In this document: positions 7,947 to 15,398 of the stretch, piece after piece
Layout of the letters: the number at the start of each line of letters is the position of its first letter
How positions within the stretch are numbered: position 1 is the stretch's first letter
From: Massilia mucilaginosa
Lineage (GTDB): Bacteria; Pseudomonadota; Gammaproteobacteria; Burkholderiales; Burkholderiaceae_D
Assembly: GCF_011682145.1 (NCBI RefSeq)
Contig: NZ_WHJH01000017.1
Location: 51,951 to 115,950 of the forward strand
Direction of reading: 5' to 3'
Length of the DNA: 64,000 nt
Made by a program: the position numbers and the translations under genes
The notes under the pieces: generated by a model
What the model was told of the DNA's origin: nothing
The model's database searches: none
The model's input: the letters and a program-made list of their open reading frames with translations, nothing else

Positions 7947-8933
7947 ATGAAACAGACGTCCGAACACGATCTTCACCTCGTTAAATGGCTGGGCGGCGCG
8001 GCGCTCGGCGCGCTCGCCATGTACATGATGGACCCGGACCGGGGCGCGCCGCGGCGGGCGCTCTCGGGGGCGAAGCTGCGCGACCTGGGCCGGCAGAGCG
8101 GCGACATGCTCGAAAAAGTCGTGCACGGCGTCAGCGAGCGCATGGGCGCCGGCAATACCGCGCCGGGCGGCGCCGATGGCGCGGGAACTGCGGATACCGG
8201 CCAGCGCCAGACGGAGTCCGCCACGGCAATGACGAGCGACAAGGACAGCCGCCGTTCCTTCACCACGCAGTCGCTGTGGCCGTCGTCGCCGCGCAATGCC
8301 GCCATGCTCGGTGGCGGCACGCTCGGCCTGGCCGGCATGCTGACCCGGCGCATGCCGCTTGCCATGGTCATGGGCATCGCTGGCGCGGCGCTGCTGATGC
8401 GTTCCATGAGCAAGGGCGCCCTGCCCGGGCTGTCGCGCCAGCAAGGGGGCAGCGGCATGGTCGATATCGTCAAGACCGTCAGCATCGACGCCGCCCCCGA
8501 GCAGGTGTACGACCTGTGGGCGAGCTACGACAACTTCCCGCGCTTCATGGCGAATGTGGCCGAGGTGCGCGACCTCGGCAACCGGCGCTCGCACTGGGTG
8601 GTCAAGGGTCCGGCGGGCAGCCAGTTCAGCTTTGATGCCGTGCTGACCGAGCAGGTGCGGCCACGCCGCCTGGCCTGGCGCAGCGAGCCCGGCGCGCAAG
8701 TCGGGCAAACGGGCTCGGTCCAGTTCGAACCGTCGCGCGGCGGCACGCTGGCCACGGTGCGCCTGTCGTACCGCCCCCCGGCCGGGGCTGTTGGCCAGGC
8801 GGTGGCAACGCTGTTCGGCGGCGACCCGGAACACGAGCTTGAAGAAGACCTCGGCCGCATGAAGCAACTGCTGGAAGGCACGCCAATGTCGCGCACGGGC
8901 GATTCGTCCGCAACGATGTCGACGGCTCGGTAG
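7947..8933 (+). CDS. Membrane-anchored SRPBCC (polyketide cyclase/dehydrase-type) protein
   Basis: 328 residues; the ATG has GGAGAACACC upstream. The N-terminus carries a short hydrophobic glycine-rich segment (WLGGAALGALAMYMM), and a second hydrophobic stretch lies at about 112-155 (LGGGTLGLAGML, MVMGIAGAALLM). From about residue 170 to 315 there is a START/SRPBCC ligand-binding fold with the usual opening VDIVKTVSIDAAPEQVYDLWASYDNFPRFM. Such proteins bind hydrophobic ligands; membrane-linked versions are common in Burkholderiales beside stress genes. Substrate unknown. The gene follows the hairpin element directly and may be read through from the phosphoribosyltransferase gene. Confidence 0.82.
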   Translation: MKQTSEHDLHLVKWLGGAALGALAMYMMDPDRGAPRRALSGAKLRDLGRQSGDMLEKVVHGVSERMGAGNTAPGGADGAGTADTGQRQTESATAMTSDKDSRRSFTTQSLWPSSPRNAAMLGGGTLGLAGMLTRRMPLAMVMGIAGAALLMRSMSKGALPGLSRQQGGSGMVDIVKTVSIDAAPEQVYDLWASYDNFPRFMANVAEVRDLGNRRSHWVVKGPAGSQFSFDAVLTEQVRPRRLAWRSEPGAQVGQTGSVQFEPSRGGTLATVRLSYRPPAGAVGQAVATLFGGDPEHELEEDLGRMKQLLEGTPMSRTGDSSATMSTAR

Positions 8934-9386
8934 CGCCGCCGGTGAACGGGCGCCGCCATCCGGGAAATCGGATGCGGCGTTCCGGCCGTCGCGCCGATGC
9001 GGGAACGATCGTCATCGTCGAGCCACGCACGCCTGCTCCGTACGTCAGGAGAGCAGGCGTGGCGGGAACGAACCCGCAAGCAGCGCGAGCGGGATGATGA
9101 GCTTTTTGATTCGAAATTTCTTTTCACTTCAGGGTAGAAAATCAGACGGCGCCGACCACGGCCATCAGCAACGGTATGGCGATCAGGGTTCCGTAAATTC
9201 TCGCGTGGATGGCTGAAACAAAGGCAGGTGTGCATGCCGTTTCGAAGCACGACAGTGTGACGATCGATGCGATACTTGACTAGGTAATGAATCCTTCATT
9301 ACCTTATTACAACCCTCGCCAGCATTGTCGCTGGTGATGCAGGCGCTGCGCGTCAGCCAGCCTGGACGCCGGAATAGCGGCGCGCG
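8934..9386. other. Intergenic region, 453 bp, with two tandem hairpins
   Basis: No gene is supported here. Behind the SRPBCC gene are two hairpins: CACGCCTGCTC (9028-9038) pairing with 9051-9061, and GCGGG-AACGAA-CCCGC at 9062-9077. Neither has a long T run. They may act together as an imperfect terminator. A separate perfect palindrome at 9282-9304 is listed on its own. Confidence 0.5.
9282..9304. repeat. Perfect 10-3-10 palindrome in an intergenic region
   Basis: AGGTAATGAA, then TCC, then TTCATTACCT. The sequence is AT-rich in a GC-rich context and lies 83 nt beyond the stop of the minus-strand gene at 9387. It could be an operator or a small terminator (TTATTA follows on the plus strand), but no neighbouring gene starts close to it. 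Confidence 0.5.
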
Positions 9387-9746
9387 CTAAAGACCAGGCT
9401 GATGCGGCCTGGTCGGATCCGCAGCGGACAAGCGATTCGGATCGCGCGCGCCGAAACCGGCCATGATGGCGCACGCGCGCGCCGCCGTGGCCGCGTCGTT
9501 CGCATCGACCACCAGCATGCATTGCGCGCGCTGGACCGGGTTGGCGTCGTTGCTGTCGTAGACGTGCTGTTCGCTTTCGCTCGGCGTATTGCCAACGTAA
9601 AAATTGCCTTCCACCGGCCCCGCTTCGTCGTTATGCACCTTGAGCTCCAGCGCACTGGCGTCGAAGCCGTCGGCCAGCAAGGCGGCGCGTGCCTCCTCCG
9701 CCCTGTCGACGTCGTCAAATATTCCCAATACCGCATGTTCGAACAT
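9387..9746 (-). CDS. Small stress-type alpha/beta protein, 119 aa
   Basis: 119 residues from the ATG at 9746, which has a near-perfect Shine-Dalgarno (AAGGAGGAACGCGCG); the longer frame upstream is a shadow. It opens like general-stress-protein-17M-type domains (AVLGIFDDVDRAEEARAALLADGFDASALEL), a ferredoxin-like beta-alpha-beta unit. It ends with a second similar unit (AQCMLVVDANDAATAARACAIMAGFGARDP). There is no signal peptide or membrane segment. Function unknown; the fold suggests ligand or protein binding. It lies 56 bp downstream of the large GGDEF/EAL gene on the same strand and may share its transcript. Confidence 0.75.
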   Translation of the reverse strand: MFEHAVLGIFDDVDRAEEARAALLADGFDASALELKVHNDEAGPVEGNFYVGNTPSESEQHVYDSNDANPVQRAQCMLVVDANDAATAARACAIMAGFGARDPNRLSAADPTRPHQPGL

Positions 9747-9802
9747 CGCGCGTTCCTCCTTGTGGATGTTGATCGGGTTCGACCCGCGCGCGGCCGGACA
9801 GT

Positions 9803-12800
9803 TCAGTGCAAACCGGTCACTTGCGCTTTCTCGGCTATTGCCGCCTGCGCGGGCGCCTTGCTTGGCGTGCCCAGCGCGCCGACAAGCAGGTTCAATTCTT
9901 CGTCGACGATAAAGCCGGCGGCCGAGCTGACGGTGAGCAAGATATCCGGCGCCATCGACGATGCGATCACAAAACCTTGCACGTAGTCCACTCCAATATC
10001 GGCCAGGGTCTGCACCGTGGCGCGATCTTCGGCCCATTCGGCAATCGTCTTCATGCCCAGGTTGACCGCCAGCTTGACGATCGCCTCGACAATGGCCACA
10101 TCGGCCGGATGCGCATTCATATTGACGATAAAGTTGCCATCGATCTTGAGGATGTCTGCCGGCAGCTCCTTGAGGTAGGCGAAGGAAGTATAGCCCGCCC
10201 CGAAATCGTCGAGCGCCACCTTGACGCCGAAGTTGCGCACCTGCTCGATGAAACGGCGCGTGTTGTTCAGGTCGTGCAAGGCGACGCTTTCGGTGATTTC
10301 CATGCACAGCCGGCTGGCGGCGTCGCGGTGGCGGCGCAGGATGTCGATGGTGTCCTGGATGAAGCGTTCGTCGTTGAGCGAGGCGCCCGACAGGTTCATG
10401 CACACGAACTGGGTATTGACCAGCATGTCGGCATTGCGCTCAATCCAGCTCAAGGTGGTCGACAGCACCCAGCGGTCGATCGTGCCCATGCGCCCGCTCT
10501 TCTCGGCGGCGGCGATGATGGGTCCGGCCGCCAGCAAGGTACCGTCCGCTTCGCGCATGCGCAGCAAGACCTCGAAGTTCATGGAATCGTAGGGCATCTT
10601 GAGCGACATGATCGGCTGCATTTCGAGCACCATGCAGGCGGTCACGTAGTTGGCCGAGAGGCGCTCGACCAGGTTCAGCTCGGCCTCGCGCTCGATGAAG
10701 GCGGACGAGTTGCGTTCGTACACCACCAAGCCGTCGCGGTGGCCGCTCTTGGCTTCGCGGCAGGCGCGGTCGGCGGTCGAAACGGCGTCTTTCATTTGCA
10801 TGCCGGGCTGCACCTCGATCAGCCCGATCGAGCCGCGCACATGAAAAGCCTTGTCGCCCACGCGGTACGGCGTGTTGCCGATGCGCCCGACCAGGCAGCG
10901 GCAGATCAGCGCGGCCACGCGAATCGAGGTTTCCGGCATGATGATCACGAATTCGTCGCCGCCCACGCGGCCGATGCGCTGGTCGCCGCTGAGCACGGCG
11001 CCGATGCGTTCGCACACTTGCTTGAGGACTTCATCTCCGGCCACGTGGCCGAACAGGTCGTTGATCAGCTTGAAACGGTCGAGGTCGAGATACGCCAGGG
11101 TCATCGGCTTGAAGCAGGCTTGCTCGAACACGCGCTCGATGCCGCGCCGGTTGTAGACCTTGGTCAGCGCATCGTTGTTGGCCATGAAGCGCAATTGCTC
11201 GGTGGCTTTGTGCTGCTCGGTCGTATCCTGCAGCACGCCTTCGATCTTGCCGCGCGCCAGGGTCGCGCGCACCAGGAAGCAATGCGCGCCGCTGCGGTCT
11301 TCGATGCGCAGCTCGGCATCGGGCTGATCCTGTACCAGGCCGAACAAGGTGCCCCAGACGCCGTCGGCGAAGAATTGCTGGAAGTTCTTGCCGGCGATGA
11401 TGGCCGCGTCGGTGCCGAGCATGCGGTGCATGGTGGGGTTGGCGCTGAGGAACTGCCCGTCCAGGTCGAGCGTGAACAGGCCGACCGGCATGGCTTCGTA
11501 GGTATGCTGCAATTCGGCCTGGGCGGCGATGCGCTGTTCGGTTTCCTGGCGCATCTGTTCGGCCACCGCCAGCGCGGCCAGCAGGCTAGACGCGAGCGCG
11601 GCCGTGACGCTGTTGACCAGGCCGGTCAAATCGCGTACGCCGAGCGCGGCCGCGATTACTTCCGCCAGGCCCGACAGCATGGTCACCGCGAACGAGGCGG
11701 CGAACCAGAACGCCACCCGCATGTGCGACTGCCCCATCACGTTGACCAGGCCGAACGTCATCAGCACCAGTCCATACGCCACGAAGCCCCACATGACGGG
11801 CAGAAAAATATGGTAAGGCAAGAGCAGCGACAGCGCCAGCAGCGGCAGGCAGCACCATTCGGCAAAGCGCAGCGGCGTGCGGTAGCGGGTGTTGGCCAGC
11901 CGCTCGCGGAACAGGGTCTGGTACAGGGTCAGGGTCGAGATCGCATACAGGGCGATGGTCAGGGCACGGCTCGGCAACAGCCAGCGGTCCGGCACGACCT
12001 GCCCCAGCCATTGGATATCCCAGCCGGCCGAGAGCGCACCCATGCGCAGGTTCAGGATCAGCCAGCCGGCCAGCAGCACGTACAGGGCCTGGCGGTTGAT
12101 CAGCGCGGTCGTGAGCACGAACAGGGTCAGCACGATCATGCCGCCGTCGAGCAGGCCCGACTTGCGGTGAAATTGCTGCACCGCCAGGGCCAGGTTGTCC
12201 GCCTGCCATTGCGTCGCGGACAGCCGGGCCGGGCCGATCAGCACGGCGCGGCACAGCAGGCGCGCAGGTCCCTGTGCCTGCGGCAATGCGGCTTGCGAGG
12301 CAGCGGGCGCCGCCGCCAGGGTCAGCGCAAACCCGGCCCGCAGCGGCGCCACGGTGCCGGTCGATGCGGAACGGGTGGAACTTCCCAGCGAACCCAGGGT
12401 CGCGCCATCCCAGCAAGCGATCTCGGTCATGTGACGCGAAGGAAATTCGATCACCGTTCCCGCCTGCGGGTCGGCAAGCATGCTGAACCAGAGCGGATCG
12501 GGCGACATGCGCGTTTCGCGCGCGAGCACTTCCGGCAAGCCGGTCACCTGCGCCAGCGCCTGCCGCGGCGCGAGCGTGGCGTCGGCGTGCGCCATGACGC
12601 GCAGCGCCAGCGGCCGGCCCTCGACGCTGCGGTACTGGTTGTTCCAGAACACCAGCGCCAGCAGCGACAGCAGCGCGATGGCGAGCGGAACCAGGTAGAA
12701 AGACAGCACGCGCAAGGACGCTTCGAGAGCGTGCTGGACGCGGTCGCGTGGCGCTTGGGACAGGGAAGTCGGCATTGACATGGGCGGCATCCGGCTACAC

Positions 12801-12835
12801 AACTGGCGCCGCCATGCAATGCTCTTGGGCGGCAA
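9803..12835 (-). CDS. Membrane GGDEF/EAL cyclic-di-GMP protein with 7TM-DISM and PAS domains
   Basis: About 1010 residues. N-terminal membrane anchor (RVLSFYLVPLAIALLSLLAL), then a periplasmic segment to about residue 215. Seven membrane helices of the 7TMR-DISM type follow to about 430, then a PAS domain (YEAMPVGLFTLDLDGQFLSA). The GGDEF domain has an intact GGDEF motif (IGRVGGDEFVIIM). The C-terminal EAL domain keeps DDFGAGY, the Glu of LCMEITES, the Asn of CMNLSG and Lys in LKIDGNF, but its signature reads EVLLR instead of EALLR. It may make and/or break down c-di-GMP in response to a periplasmic or redox cue. The start is uncertain: ATGs at 12835, 12781 and 12775 are possible and none has a clear Shine-Dalgarno. 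Confidence 0.9.
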   Translation of the reverse strand: MPPKSIAWRRQLCSRMPPMSMPTSLSQAPRDRVQHALEASLRVLSFYLVPLAIALLSLLALVFWNNQYRSVEGRPLALRVMAHADATLAPRQALAQVTGLPEVLARETRMSPDPLWFSMLADPQAGTVIEFPSRHMTEIACWDGATLGSLGSSTRSASTGTVAPLRAGFALTLAAAPAASQAALPQAQGPARLLCRAVLIGPARLSATQWQADNLALAVQQFHRKSGLLDGGMIVLTLFVLTTALINRQALYVLLAGWLILNLRMGALSAGWDIQWLGQVVPDRWLLPSRALTIALYAISTLTLYQTLFRERLANTRYRTPLRFAEWCCLPLLALSLLLPYHIFLPVMWGFVAYGLVLMTFGLVNVMGQSHMRVAFWFAASFAVTMLSGLAEVIAAALGVRDLTGLVNSVTAALASSLLAALAVAEQMRQETEQRIAAQAELQHTYEAMPVGLFTLDLDGQFLSANPTMHRMLGTDAAIIAGKNFQQFFADGVWGTLFGLVQDQPDAELRIEDRSGAHCFLVRATLARGKIEGVLQDTTEQHKATEQLRFMANNDALTKVYNRRGIERVFEQACFKPMTLAYLDLDRFKLINDLFGHVAGDEVLKQVCERIGAVLSGDQRIGRVGGDEFVIIMPETSIRVAALICRCLVGRIGNTPYRVGDKAFHVRGSIGLIEVQPGMQMKDAVSTADRACREAKSGHRDGLVVYERNSSAFIEREAELNLVERLSANYVTACMVLEMQPIMSLKMPYDSMNFEVLLRMREADGTLLAAGPIIAAAEKSGRMGTIDRWVLSTTLSWIERNADMLVNTQFVCMNLSGASLNDERFIQDTIDILRRHRDAASRLCMEITESVALHDLNNTRRFIEQVRNFGVKVALDDFGAGYTSFAYLKELPADILKIDGNFIVNMNAHPADVAIVEAIVKLAVNLGMKTIAEWAEDRATVQTLADIGVDYVQGFVIASSMAPDILLTVSSAAGFIVDEELNLLVGALGTPSKAPAQAAIAEKAQVTGLH

Positions 12836-12884
12836 TTATGTCAAAGCATACATCGTTACTCTCGCGCCGTCACAGTTTGATTGA

Positions 12885-13682
12885 CTACGCGGCGAGCCCA
12901 ACAACAACCGCACCTGCGGCCTGCTGACTGCGCGGCAAGCCATGTTTCCAAGCAGCAGGAACATGGCGGCCGAGATCGATATCCGGGTGGCGCGTATGGC
13001 AAAAGAAATCGAGCAAGGGATGGCGTGCCGCTTCCCAGCGTTCCTGGCCGCTCGCGATGTCGAAGTACATGATTCGGTGCGGCATGTTGCCGACGTGGCG
13101 CAGGAGCACCGGGTCGCGGCTGGCGAACACATCGGTGAACAGCAGTTGTTCGTACTGGCGGTCGATGGGGGCGCGGCCGCTGACTACCGCCGTGTCCACG
13201 CCGTTGTGCTCGCAATGCTCGAAGCAAGCCTTGATCAGCGCCAGTTTCACCTGGCGCCCGATGCGTCCTTCCACGATGCCGAGGCGGGTCACTTCGGCCA
13301 GCCGCTGCGACGCCAGCCACAGCGGCAGGTCGACCGATTCTTCCACATGCAGCGCCTGGCGGAAATTGGTCTGGATGCGCACACTGCCCAGCGCGCTGCC
13401 GTCTTGCTTCGATTCGGCCAGCAGGATCACGGTGTCGTCGTCATGGTCGGCCGCTTCGGGCTGCTCCAGCGAACGGGCGAACTCCGGCAGATGGCGCGCG
13501 TAAGCGGCCTGGCGCACGGCCACCGCCTTGCGCAGGTCGGCCTCGGTGCGCACCGGGCGCACGGTAAAAGGCAGCAACTCGATCGTCACTGGCGCGCCCA
13601 CGCCGGCCCGGTCGGCAACCATCCTCGCCGGACGGCGGGTGCTGTTCAGGTGCATGCTGCTCAGAGAGATATTCGGTACCAT
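12885..13682 (-). CDS. N-acyl amino acid synthase FeeM-like / acyltransferase
   Basis: 265 residues; the start is supported by GAGGAGCATCAC before the ATG. From about residue 38 the sequence (FTVRPVRTEADLRKAVAVRQAAYARHLPE) matches the GNAT-like fold shared by autoinducer synthases and FeeM N-acyl amino acid synthases. LAEVTRLGIVEGRIGRQVKLALIKACFEHC is the acyl-acceptor/CoA-site region of that fold. FeeM enzymes join a fatty-acyl chain from acyl carrier protein to an amino acid. No acyl carrier protein or fee cluster is next to it, so product and role (signal or surfactant) are unknown. It lies between the c-di-GMP gene and a divergent yjdM. A small inverted repeat (CTCTGA-N8-TCAGAG, 13718-13737) in its upstream region could be an operator. 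Confidence 0.7.
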   Translation of the reverse strand: MVPNISLSSMHLNSTRRPARMVADRAGVGAPVTIELLPFTVRPVRTEADLRKAVAVRQAAYARHLPEFARSLEQPEAADHDDDTVILLAESKQDGSALGSVRIQTNFRQALHVEESVDLPLWLASQRLAEVTRLGIVEGRIGRQVKLALIKACFEHCEHNGVDTAVVSGRAPIDRQYEQLLFTDVFASRDPVLLRHVGNMPHRIMYFDIASGQERWEAARHPLLDFFCHTRHPDIDLGRHVPAAWKHGLPRSQQAAGAVVVGLAA

Positions 13683-13882
13683 GTGATGCTCCTCGTTCTA
13701 TCGGGAATTTTTCAATGCTCTGAGGCAATTATCAGAGTATTCATCCGAATTGAAACCTTAAGAAGAACCATGTTTGCACCACTGTTTACCAAGAGCATTG
13801 TTTCTACTCAACATGCAACTGTTCGTACAGCTAGGCCAGCCTGTATACTCATCGTCTTTCAAGCAACTTCAGGACGATTCCT

Positions 13883-14227
13883 ATGAGCGCACTTCCCCCC
13901 TGCCCTAAATGCAATTCAGAATTTACTTATGAAGACGGCAGCAATCTCGTCTGCCCGGAGTGCGCCCACGAATGGAGCGCGCAGGAAGGTGCGGCGGCGG
14001 CCGATGAGGGGCCGAAGGTTTATCGCGATGCTGCGGGTAATGTGTTGCAGGACGGCGACACTGTGAGCGTCATCAAGGATTTGAAGCTCAAGGGATCGGG
14101 CGGCACGGTCAAGATGGGCACCAAGGTCAAGAATATCCGCCTGGTCGACAGCGACCACGACATCGACTGCAAGATCGACGGTTTCGGCGCCATGAGCCTG
14201 AAGTCGGAGTTCGTCAAGAAGGTGTAA
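13883..14227 (+). CDS. yjdM: Zinc-ribbon protein YjdM (PhnA family)
   Basis: 114 residues. N-terminal zinc ribbon CPKC...CPEC (residues 7-10 and 24-27), then the compact beta-barrel PhnA domain with [23 protein letters not shown] and the C-terminal [16 protein letters not shown], which is highly typical of the family. Despite the old phnA name it is not phosphonoacetate hydrolase, and its true function is not established. Length is normal. It is monocistronic, divergent from the FeeM-like gene across 200 bp, with AGGACGATTCCT before the ATG. Confidence 0.93.
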   Translation: MSALPPCPKCNSEFTYEDGSNLVCPECAHEWSAQEGAAAADEGPKVYRDAAGNVLQDGDTVSVIKDLKLKGSGGTVKMGTKVKNIRLVDSDHDIDCKIDGFGAMSLKSEFVKKV

Positions 14228-14295
14228 CTCAGGCTGCCGGTCGCCGCCGCATATCACGCCGGCGACATTGTCTCACTCGATGCTTGCGGCCTTGT

Positions 14296-15324
14296 TCATG
14301 CGACACTCAACAGCAGAATCAAGGCCATGTAAAGCAAGAACACCACGCCCGCCATGCACAACAGCGCCACGGTACGCCACAAGGCCTCGCCACGGCTGAG
14401 CGCATAGGCGCCGCGTAGTTGCAGGAACATGTGGACCGGCGGCACGAAAAACAGGACGGCGCCCGCCACAACGCCCGAACCGGCAGCCCCGATCACGAAC
14501 ACCAGCGCAAACATGAGCGCCATGAACGACAGCGAGTACAGCGAAAACACCGCATGGTCGTACATCGTCACGCCGCGCCGCCAGAAGAACAGCAGCCACA
14601 GGAAGGGCAGCGAGATCGGCACCAGCAGGAACGAAAACTTGGCGCCGCTGCTTTTGAGCTTATACATCGTCAACGCCGGATTCTCGGCTGCATGCTTGAC
14701 GGCGGCGTCAAGCGCCGGCCAAGGGGTTTTAATGGTGAACTTGTTTGATGAAAACCAGCGACGTTCGCTTCCGGCACCGCCGGTTTGGTCGAATAGCTCC
14801 AGCAGTTTCTCCGCGCCGGCCAACTCGGCTTTGGCTTCCGCCTGCCCGCCTTCGCCGACAGCGCGCAGCGCCGCCTTTGCCTGCTCCACCTCGCGAACGA
14901 ACTCGGCACGCGCTTCGGCCTTCGATGCGGGGTCCGAGATGTTCACGCGCGTCGGCCCGCTGCTGAGCGATGCCACAAAAAACAGGAAGAACACCAGGAA
15001 CAAGAACAAGGCCAGCGGCGACACGAAGCGGGTGCGCTGGCCATCGATGTAGCGACGCGTCAGCTCGCCCGGCCTGGCGACCAGCATGGGCAGCGTGCGC
15101 CAGCCCTTGGCATCGAAGTGCAAAATGCCGTGCAACACCTCTTCGCCCAGATGCAGCAAGGACTTGTGCACGTGCGAATGCTGCCCGCACAGATGGCAGA
15201 ACGGGCCTGTCAGCGCAGCGCGGCAGTTGGCGCACGTACTCGCATGCGCATCGTGTCCGCCGTGCCCGTGCTTGCCCGTTCCCGCCACGCCCAAGGCGCT
15301 TGCCGCTTCCATTTCCATCGCCAT
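14296..15324 (-). CDS. DUF3667 membrane protein with N-terminal zinc ribbon
   Basis: 342 residues. A histidine-rich N-terminus (HGHGGHDAH) precedes a zinc-ribbon pair CANC...CHLC (about 31-48). Next comes the DUF3667 core, with HFDAKGWRTLPMLVARPGELTRRYIDGQRTR and four or five hydrophobic helices: one at about 105-120, then a long cytoplasmic or periplasmic loop, then three or four at the C-terminus. Function unknown; the zinc ribbon and membrane core suggest a metal- or protein-sensing membrane component. It lies 74 bp behind nasA on the same strand and could be weakly co-transcribed, although nothing connects it to nitrate use. Confidence 0.85.
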   Translation of the reverse strand: MAMEMEAASALGVAGTGKHGHGGHDAHASTCANCRAALTGPFCHLCGQHSHVHKSLLHLGEEVLHGILHFDAKGWRTLPMLVARPGELTRRYIDGQRTRFVSPLALFLFLVFFLFFVASLSSGPTRVNISDPASKAEARAEFVREVEQAKAALRAVGEGGQAEAKAELAGAEKLLELFDQTGGAGSERRWFSSNKFTIKTPWPALDAAVKHAAENPALTMYKLKSSGAKFSFLLVPISLPFLWLLFFWRRGVTMYDHAVFSLYSLSFMALMFALVFVIGAAGSGVVAGAVLFFVPPVHMFLQLRGAYALSRGEALWRTVALLCMAGVVFLLYMALILLLSVA

Positions 15325-15398
15325 CGTGGTGTTCCCGCAGGTAAATTTGTTTTATGCGGGCAATAATATCATTCACATCACAAGCGCAGACAAGAATT

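Noticed and set aside
9806..12778. 990-residue plus-strand frame opposite the GGDEF/EAL gene
   Set aside because: Composition (His, Gln, Arg, Ala-rich) and complete overlap with a recognisable multidomain protein show that it is a high-GC artefact.
13819..13830. CTGT-N4-ACAG sequence upstream of yjdM as a LexA box
   Set aside because: The spacing is four instead of eight bases, so it cannot fit the LexA dimer.
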